Below are positions 5,178 to 9,727 of a stretch of DNA of 9,727 bases, piece by piece. The notes under the pieces were generated by a model, which was given only the letters and a program-made list of their open reading frames with translations, searched no databases and was not told the origin of the DNA. The stretch comes from QHBQ01 sp038230695. GTDB taxonomy: Bacteria > Chloroflexota > Chloroflexia > QHBQ01. Positions within the stretch are counted from its first letter, which is position 1. Each line of letters starts with the position of its first letter. The DNA lies in assembly GCA_038230695.1 (NCBI GenBank), contig JBBRMT010000173.1, forward strand, positions 1 to 9,727, written 5' to 3'. Position numbers and translations under genes: made by a program.

Positions 5178-5198
5178 AGCACTCAGCACTCAGCACTG
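5178..5198. repeat. Heptamer tandem repeat AGCACT(C/G) x3
   Basis: Three head-to-tail copies, AGCACTC, AGCACTC and AGCACTG, end directly at the stop codon of the second permease (complement of 5199-5201). Tandem heptamers of this kind resemble the short tandemly repeated repetitive (STRR) sequences known from cyanobacterial intergenic DNA. Confidence 0.7.
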
Positions 5199-5960
5199 CT
5201 ATTGAATATCCCGCCTCTTCATCATCAGCCAGGTAATAACCAGCGAGGCCAGGCTTATAGCAGCCAGCGTGATGCCCCAGGCTAGCGGCTGGATATCTTG
5301 CTTGGCCGCAAACTGATTCGCCAATACCAGAATATAGGCGGTGCTGGTTGAGCCAGGGAAGAAGCCCATATACTGTCGCCCGCTGCCGAAGACGTTGAGT
5401 AGCAAAGTGATGAAGGAGAACCCTACCCCCACCCCGGCAATGACGAAGAAGTTATTGGATAGCAAAGCGACGAGGAAGAAGATCGGTACAAGCGCCAGCA
5501 GGCAGGCGGTCTCCACCAGCAAAGCGGACCAGAAGATGTTGATGTGTTCGCCTTGTAGTCCGAGTGCCGTGCCAACGAGAAGCGCAGTGAGGGTGAAAGC
5601 GGCCATCTCAGCGATAACCCATAGGGCAACGAACAGCAGCTTGCCGAACAAGTATTCGCCGCGTGTAACCCCACTGGTCAGTACACTCTTCAGCGTATTG
5701 AAGCGGCTCTCGTCGGTCAATGTCAGGCCAGTAAGGGAGGCGACCATCACCGATCCCAGCATTACCGCGAAGAAGAAGAAAATAACCTGCTCGTAGCTGC
5801 TCCAGACGTAAGCGTTGTTCTTCACGATCTGATCGTGGGCGAGCAGAAAGCCGAGACCTATCGCTGCGGGCGATAGCATCCCGATAAGGAGGCTGTTGAG
5901 CCAGATGCGGCTATGCAGCGCCTTGAAGCCTTCGACCCCGATTACGCGCACAGTTGTCAT
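5199..5960 (-). CDS. ABC-2 family permease, second subunit (LanG/LanE-like)
   Basis: A 253-residue membrane protein with about six helices (roughly 19-40, 59-81, 107-134, 147-167, 170-191, 226-246), the ABC-2 exporter fold (ABC2_membrane_4 type). The cytosolic loop after helix 2 holds TDESRFNTLKSVLTSG (82-97) and TRGEYLFGK (99-107), the arginine-rich coupling segment that contacts the ATPase. It is a paralogue of the permease encoded just before it; residues 81-118 are identical at 36 of 38 places, while the rest is clearly more diverged. The ATG at 5960 follows a GGAG 8 nt upstream, placed in an 11-nt gap over the stop of the first permease. It is the last gene of the ABC operon. ATPase plus two ~250-residue permeases is the LanFEG immunity layout; the substrate is unknown. 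Confidence 0.85.
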   Translation of the reverse strand: MTTVRVIGVEGFKALHSRIWLNSLLIGMLSPAAIGLGFLLAHDQIVKNNAYVWSSYEQVIFFFFAVMLGSVMVASLTGLTLTDESRFNTLKSVLTSGVTRGEYLFGKLLFVALWVIAEMAAFTLTALLVGTALGLQGEHINIFWSALLVETACLLALVPIFFLVALLSNNFFVIAGVGVGFSFITLLLNVFGSGRQYMGFFPGSTSTAYILVLANQFAAKQDIQPLAWGITLAAISLASLVITWLMMKRRDIQ

Positions 5961-5971
5961 TTATCATGCTC

Positions 5972-6730
5972 CTATTGCACATCGCGGCGTTGCATCGCCA
6001 CCCAGGTAGCAATTATAGCCGCGACAGTATAGACGGCAAGGGTGATTGCCCAGGCCAATGGGTCATTGTATTGCTTGCCCCACTGGTTCGAGTATATCAG
6101 CATATAAGCGGTGCCAGTCGAGCCAGGGAAGTAGCCCATGTAGGGCCGCCCTGTGCCGAACAAATTGAGCAGCAAGGTGACGAATGAGAACGCCACCCCC
6201 ATCCCCGCCACCGCGAAGAAGTTGTTGGTACGTATCGCCACCATGAAGAAGATTGGCGCTAGCGCCAGCAAGCAAACCGTCTCGGTCAACAGTGCGGGCC
6301 AGTAGGTAGTCATGTCGCCGCCATTTAGTCCCAGGGCAGCGCCAACAATGAATACGGTCAACACAAGCACTGCTACCTCGGCAATGACCCACAGAGCAAC
6401 GAATAGCAGCTTGCCGAACAGATACTCGCTGCGGGTGATGCCGCTGGTCAGCACGCTCTTGAGGGTGTTGAAGCGGCTCTCGTCGGTGAGCGCCAACCCA
6501 GCCAGGCCGCCCACCATGGCGCAGGCAAGAAACACAGAGAAGAAGAAGGCGCTATTCTGCTCGAAACCCGCCCAGGTGTAGTTGCCGTTGAGAATCAAGT
6601 TGGCACGGCGCAAGGTGTAGGCAAGGGCGAACAACAGGGGCGACATCGTGCCGATCAGCAGGCTGGCAAGCCAGATGCGGCTGCGTACCGCCTTGTAGCC
6701 TTCGACGCTAATTACGCGCACGGTGTTCAT
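5972..6730 (-). CDS. ABC-2 family permease, first subunit (LanE/LanG-like)
   Basis: A 252-residue membrane protein with the same plan as its neighbour: NTVRVISVEGYKAVRSRIWL at the start, about six helices, and the block TDESRFNTLKSVLTSG (82-97) plus TRSEYLFGK (99-107) in the loop between helices 2 and 3. A YMGYFPGST segment (197-205) between helices 5 and 6 is also shared with the paralogue. It probably forms a heterodimeric channel with the second permease, driven by the ATPase encoded upstream. Its ATG overlaps the ATPase stop codon by 4 nt (ATGA), so the two are translated together. The family exports peptide antibiotics, lipids or other amphipathic compounds; which of these applies here cannot be read from the sequence. 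Confidence 0.85.
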   Translation of the reverse strand: MNTVRVISVEGYKAVRSRIWLASLLIGTMSPLLFALAYTLRRANLILNGNYTWAGFEQNSAFFFSVFLACAMVGGLAGLALTDESRFNTLKSVLTSGITRSEYLFGKLLFVALWVIAEVAVLVLTVFIVGAALGLNGGDMTTYWPALLTETVCLLALAPIFFMVAIRTNNFFAVAGMGVAFSFVTLLLNLFGTGRPYMGYFPGSTGTAYMLIYSNQWGKQYNDPLAWAITLAVYTVAAIIATWVAMQRRDVQ

Positions 6731-7653
6731 TGCTGCGCTCCTACGCCAGTTAGCTGGAAGAAGAGCTGCTCTAGCGATGCCTGGCGGTGAACGATGCCGC
6801 CGATAGGGATGTCAGCCTGCTGCGCGGCGCGGTTTAGCGCCTCGGTGTCGCCGCTGAAGCTGGCAATGTGGATGACGTTGCCATCCTGCCGTAGCGTGCC
6901 ACCCGGAACGTGCTGCGGCAACCAACTGGCGAGAAACTTGCTGAGACGGTCAGCCTGCGAACTCTGCAGCTCTAGCTGCGCCTCGCTGGAGTTCAGCACC
7001 GCGCCCAGTGGCCCCTCCTTGACCAGCTTGCCGTTGTTGATGATACCGACATTAGTGGCAACTTGCTCCACCTCGTGCAGCAGGTGGCTGGAGATGAAGA
7101 TGCTGAAGCCCTCGTCCTTCAGCCGCAGCAACAGGTTACGCACCTCGCTCATTCCAGCGGGGTCGAGGCCGTTGGTCGGCTCGTCGAGGATAAGCAGTTG
7201 TGGGCGGTGCAGCATCGCAAGGGCAATGCCCAGCCGCTGCTTCATCCCCAGCGAGTATGCGCCGACTGGCTTCTTGCCCGCACTGCTCAAATCCACGAGA
7301 TCCAGCACCGCCTTGATGCGGGCGGGGTCGTTGTCACCATGCAGCCGCTGGAAGACGTGCAAGTTCTCCGCGCCACTTAGCATCGGATAAAACCCTGGTG
7401 TCTCCACCATGCTGCCTACTTGCGAGTGGATGCGCTCCGGGTGGTCGCCCAGCGGCTGACCCTGAAACCAGACCTCCCCGCCAGTAGGGTGTACCAGCCC
7501 CAGCATCATGCGGATGGTGGTAGTCTTGCCCGCGCCATTGGGTCCGAGGAAGGCGTAAATCTGCCCCGGCTGCACCGTGAGGTCGAGGTGATCCACCACA
7601 GTGGCAGCGCCATACTTTTTGCTCAGTTGCTTGAGTTCGAGCAGTGAAGCCAT
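6727..7653 (-). CDS. ABC transporter ATPase, BcrA/LanF type with E-loop
   Basis: A 308-residue nucleotide-binding subunit. Motifs from the chosen start: Walker A GPNGAGKTT (37-45); the segment VGSMVETPGFYPMLSGAENL (79-98), where glutamate E84 stands at the Q-loop place, a known mark of LanF/BcrA-type ATPases; signature YSLGMKQRL (133-141) instead of LSGGQ; Walker B LLILDE (153-158); and the H-loop histidine H190 in SSHLLHEVEQ. A ~90-residue C-terminal extension follows (about 215-308), as in the BcrA/CcmA-like exporters. The ATG at 7653 is preferred because AAAGGAGG (7663-7670) lies 9 nt upstream; the ATG at 7662 touches that site. The gene leads a three-gene operon with two permeases and may give resistance to a lantibiotic, bacitracin-like peptide or another membrane-active compound. 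That role is inferred from the family. Confidence 0.92.
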   Translation of the reverse strand: MASLLELKQLSKKYGAATVVDHLDLTVQPGQIYAFLGPNGAGKTTTIRMMLGLVHPTGGEVWFQGQPLGDHPERIHSQVGSMVETPGFYPMLSGAENLHVFQRLHGDNDPARIKAVLDLVDLSSAGKKPVGAYSLGMKQRLGIALAMLHRPQLLILDEPTNGLDPAGMSEVRNLLLRLKDEGFSIFISSHLLHEVEQVATNVGIINNGKLVKEGPLGAVLNSSEAQLELQSSQADRLSKFLASWLPQHVPGGTLRQDGNVIHIASFSGDTEALNRAAQQADIPIGGIVHRQASLEQLFFQLTGVGAQQ

Positions 7654-7662
7654 ACGAAGCAT

Positions 7663-7670
7663 CCTCCTTT
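7663..7670 (-). promoter_or_regulatory. Strong Shine-Dalgarno AAAGGAGG that sets the ATPase start
   Basis: The site is nearly a full anti-16S match. It directly abuts the ATG at 7662 (no spacing) and lies 9 nt before the ATG at 7653, so initiation should be at 7653. Confidence 0.75.
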
Positions 7671-7677
7671 ACGTCCT

Positions 7678-7691
7678 GTGATTAGTGATTA
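7678..7691. repeat. Heptamer tandem repeat GTGATTA x2
   Basis: Two exact copies of GTGATTA are followed by two decayed copies of the same length (GCGTTCG, GTTAGTT). They sit just upstream of the ribosome-binding site of the ABC operon. The unit length of 7 matches the AGCACTC array at the other end of the operon, though the sequence differs. Confidence 0.5.
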
Positions 7692-7743
7692 GCGTTCGGT
7701 TAGTTATTGTTCATCCCTAAGCAGCCATTGGTTAGACCGCCCC

Positions 7744-7757
7744 ACCCTGCTAAGGGT
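7744..7757. repeat. Small inverted repeat after the HAD gene
   Basis: ACCCT (7744-7748) pairs with AGGGT (7753-7757) around a 4-nt loop, 15 nt after the HAD stop codon. There is no T-run. It is at most a weak terminator, so read-through into the ABC operon is possible. No convincing promoter is seen in 7663-7771. Confidence 0.25.
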
Positions 7758-7771
7758 TGCAGTAATTTCGC

Positions 7772-8422
7772 TCAGAGCGACTCAATAATGCGCCAGCCTC
7801 GTTCGCTGGCCGCCTGCCGAAGTTGCGCGTCTGGATAAACGGCCACCGGCGTTTTGCTCAGGGTCAGCATGGGCAGATCAGCCGCCGTGTCGCCATAAGC
7901 GATGTCGGGTAGGCTGCCTGCAAGGAAAGCACGCAGCCGCCCGGCTTTGGCTTCGGCATTGTTGATTGACCCCGCGAGGCGGCCAGTAGCCCGATCATTG
8001 GCAAGCTCAAGGGGGGTGCCGATTGCTTCTGCGCCGAGGCGATGGGCGAAGGCATCCAGTATCGGCTGATAGGTGCCGGAGGCAAGCACCAGGCGGTAGC
8101 CGTTTTGCCGATGCCCTGCGATTTCGTCAAGCACCGCTGCGCGACGGTTGGGCCACAGTTCGTGTTCGACCACCCACTCGGCAACCGAGTTCCACTGTGC
8201 GGCGCTGTAGCCTTTTAGCAGGCGGGGCAGGTCAGCTATCCAACGATCCCGAAAGCTTTGCCTGCTGGTTATCCCCAGCTTCGATAGCATCGCCCCAGGA
8301 AAATGAGCGAGGTAAAAGCCACGATAGGCCATTGACCGCCCGTGCTGTGCCAGGTATTTGCCGATGCCCTTCCAGGTTTCGCCAGTGGTCAGGGTGCCTT
8401 CAAGGTCGGATGCGATAATCAC
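7772..8422 (-). CDS. HAD-superfamily phosphatase, SerB-like (HAD-IB)
   Basis: A 216-residue hydrolase. Motif I is D6-L-E8-G-T in IIASDLEGTLT, with nucleophile D6 and Glu in place of the usual second Asp; a DLEG motif is also found in ThrH phosphoserine phosphatase, so the protein may still be active. A helical cap follows (about 15-95). Motif II is S115 in LVLASGTYQP, the motif III lysine is K159 in NNAEAKAGRL, and motif IV is GDTAADLPML with D178 and D182. All elements of a magnesium-dependent phosphomonoesterase with a C1 cap are present. The substrate is unknown; phosphoserine-like or lipid-linked phosphates are possible. The start is GTG with AAGGAG 5 nt upstream. The gene begins 14 nt after the stop of the lipoprotein gene, so the two are probably cotranscribed. 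Confidence 0.87.
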   Translation of the reverse strand: MIIASDLEGTLTTGETWKGIGKYLAQHGRSMAYRGFYLAHFPGAMLSKLGITSRQSFRDRWIADLPRLLKGYSAAQWNSVAEWVVEHELWPNRRAAVLDEIAGHRQNGYRLVLASGTYQPILDAFAHRLGAEAIGTPLELANDRATGRLAGSINNAEAKAGRLRAFLAGSLPDIAYGDTAADLPMLTLSKTPVAVYPDAQLRQAASERGWRIIESL

Positions 8423-8436
8423 AATTGCTCCTTATG

Positions 8437-9727
8437 TCAATAAGCCTGGGGCAATGCTACAGTTGTATAGAGGTGAGCCGTTGTTCGTCCTGGTTCAATA
8501 TATAACTTCAGCGAGGCGGCCACCTTCTCGGTATCGCTGAGACTGAGGCTGCCGCTGATGCTGACGATGATGCCGCTCTTGTCCGTCCAGAAGACCAGGC
8601 TGCGTGGCTGGTTGTTGGTAGTATAGCTAACCGCTGTGGCAGTAACGCCGCGCACGGTGATGCTCTGAGTGGTGGCATTATCGTGGCTCACCGGCGTAGC
8701 GCCGCCCTGCTGCGTGTATTTGGTGGTAAATGGGTCACTTTTCGCCTCGGTTATGTCGAAGAATGAGCTATTGCCCTGAAAATTAAGCAAGGTTATGCGC
8801 TCAGTGACGGCGGGGTTGTCGGGGTTGGGTTCATCCGTCTGGCTAGTTCCAGTTTGCGTAGCGTTATCGGGTATGTAGCCTGGCACCAGCAAGGTGTAGC
8901 CAGCGCGGTCGCGGGCCTGGGGCAGAGTCAGGTATACAGGTTTGGCGCTATCCAGATTTACTACCTTCGCGCCGCTGGGTGGCGTGAACTGGAACTTGGC
9001 GGGGTCAATCGTCTGGTTGAAGTCGGGGTTGATAGCGGTGACGCTGACCGTCCCCATGCTGGTATTGTCATACTGCAGCTTGAGCGGCACGCTCAGTTGC
9101 TTATCCACCCACAATGTTACCTTGCCGCCCATTAGCAACATTGCGGCGGTGCCACTCTGCCCCGCGCTCAGTCCCTGCTTGGCAGTAAGCTGAAGTTTGT
9201 AGGCATCGTGTCCGCCCACCTGCTCCTCACCTACACCTTGCACATCACTTACTGCCAGAATGCGATCCACCACCCCTTGCAACCCCTGAAGGAACACTTG
9301 CACCTGAGCCAGACTGATGTTTTTGGTAGCGAGGCTGCTCTTGTAGACACTTTTGCTGGCAGGGGTGTAGAGCCAGATGGCGCTACCGTCGGCCACCAGC
9401 ACACTGCCTGGCAGGTTTTGCACACTGAACAGGGCGCTAACGCCGGGAGTTGCGCTGCCATTAGCGGTTACAGGGGCAGTGCCCAGCTTGAGCAGGCTAT
9501 CCAGGCCGTTGATGTTGGCGGTGTGAATCTCGCCGTGAAACAGGGCTGGCATCTGTTGCCAGAACTCGGCGGTGATGTCGCCCTGAATTGGCGGGCTACT
9601 CAAATCTATATGCACCTGCACAACGCTGTGGGTAGTGTTGATCTTGGCAACCGCCGTCGCCATGTTGCGGATCACCTGTGCGCCATCCACGCTACTGCCA
9701 CCGCAAGCGGCGACGCTGAGGCTAATA
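8437..9727 (-). CDS. Secreted lipoprotein with LolA-like and DUF4367-like domains (5'-truncated)
   Basis: The frame is open to the right edge. The first codons seen (from 9726 downward) encode ISLSVAACGGSSVDG, the end of a lipoprotein signal: lipobox V-A-A-C with the lipidated cysteine at 9703-9705 and a GGSS linker. The GTG at 9690 is therefore internal. The mature protein is 422 residues. Its first ~250 residues look like a LolA/LppX-type half-barrel, with FHGEIHTANINGL, SAIWLYTPASKSVYK, GHDAYKLQLTAK, KVTLWVDKQLSVPLKLQYDN and FQFTPPSGAKVV as successive strands. The C-terminal ~160 residues, opening with YTLLVPGYIPDNA, resemble DUF4367, a domain of anti-sigma-factor and spore-type envelope proteins. 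It should be held on the outer face of the membrane, perhaps carrying a lipid or sensing the envelope. It precedes the HAD gene by 14 nt. Confidence 0.8.
   Translation of the reverse strand, partial: ISLSVAACGGSSVDGAQVIRNMATAVAKINTTHSVVQVHIDLSSPPIQGDITAEFWQQMPALFHGEIHTANINGLDSLLKLGTAPVTANGSATPGVSALFSVQNLPGSVLVADGSAIWLYTPASKSVYKSSLATKNISLAQVQVFLQGLQGVVDRILAVSDVQGVGEEQVGGHDAYKLQLTAKQGLSAGQSGTAAMLLMGGKVTLWVDKQLSVPLKLQYDNTSMGTVSVTAINPDFNQTIDPAKFQFTPPSGAKVVNLDSAKPVYLTLPQARDRAGYTLLVPGYIPDNATQTGTSQTDEPNPDNPAVTERITLLNFQGNSSFFDITEAKSDPFTTKYTQQGGATPVSHDNATTQSITVRGVTATAVSYTTNNQPRSLVFWTDKSGIIVSISGSLSLSDTEKVAASLKLYIEPGRTTAHLYTTVALPQAY

Larger units (their letters stand above)
4945..5198. other. Non-coding region between the redox operon and the ABC operon
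   Basis: No credible gene is seen here. A 68-codon plus-strand frame (4908-5114) crosses the redox promoter and a hairpin and has no family features. The region holds the GCCAA repeats (4963-4988), two inverted repeats (5043-5112 and 5125-5151) and heptamer repeats ending at the stop codon of the second permease. The upstream part of the redox operon and the end of the ABC operon, both on the minus strand, meet here. Confidence 0.6.

Noticed and set aside
5178..5198. Remnant CRISPR array
   Set aside because: The repeat unit is only 7 nt with no spacers, so it is a simple tandem repeat.
5341..5796. 151-residue plus-strand frame antisense to the second permease
   Set aside because: Its sequence is Ser/Lys/Thr-rich and mirrors the complementary permease codons; a similar frame (6312-6581) lies opposite the first permease at the matching place, as expected from paralogous shadow frames.
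7654..7662. ATG at 7662 as the start of the ABC ATPase
   Set aside because: It directly touches the AAAGGAGG ribosome-binding site; the ATG 9 nt later is correctly spaced and begins with the common MASLLEL-type N-terminus.

Overview
The window looks like chromosomal DNA of a free-living bacterium of moderately high GC content, about 55-60% by eye. The gene set is a MalG-type sugar ABC permease, a YesL/DUF624 membrane protein, an AlkZ-like winged-helix protein, a DUF4177 protein, a thiol peroxidase with a cytosolic DsbA-like partner, a BcrA/LanF-type ABC exporter, a HAD phosphatase and a LolA/DUF4367-type lipoprotein. This would fit a Chloroflexota (for example Ktedonobacteria-like) or another deep-branching monoderm-like lineage. 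That placement is an inference from gene content and is weak. There is no rRNA, tRNA, CRISPR array, transposase or phage gene.

Layout. Bases 1-2077 (+ strand) hold the 3' end of a carbohydrate ABC permease, then an AlkZ-like protein, then a YesL/DUF624 membrane protein. The spacings are 8 nt and an 8-nt overlap, so this looks like one transcription unit tied to sugar uptake. Bases 2078-2700 (+) are a stand-alone unit: a strong sigma70-like promoter, a ~90-nt leader, a small DUF4177 protein and a 13-bp intrinsic terminator. Bases 2701-3800 (+) are a single-gene islet of visibly lower GC. It has its own near-consensus promoter with an embedded palindrome, a good ribosome-binding site, a 310-residue protein resembling the uncharacterised DUF6414 family, and a hairpin after the stop. 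Bases 3825-4944 (-) are a two-gene redox operon, a one-cysteine peroxiredoxin followed by a CPYC thioredoxin-fold oxidoreductase, with overlapping TAATG stop/start. Bases 4945-5198 are non-coding and hold iterated GCCAA repeats, two strong inverted repeats and a heptamer tandem repeat. Bases 5199-7653 (-) are an ABC exporter operon: an ATPase with a glutamate Q-loop ('E-loop') and two tandem paralogous ABC-2 permeases, the LanF-E-G arrangement. Bases 7772-9727 (-) are a lipoprotein truncated by the window edge, followed 14 nt later by a HAD phosphatase; this pair lies upstream of the ABC operon on the same strand.

How the genes work together. Three cooperations are supported by layout: sugar ABC permease with YesL; peroxiredoxin with DsbA-like protein, where the peroxidase has no resolving cysteine and the neighbour could supply the thiol; and ATPase with two permeases. 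The part least explained by known biology is the low-GC DUF6414-like islet with its own promoter, possible operator and flanking hairpins. No complete new multi-gene system is evident.
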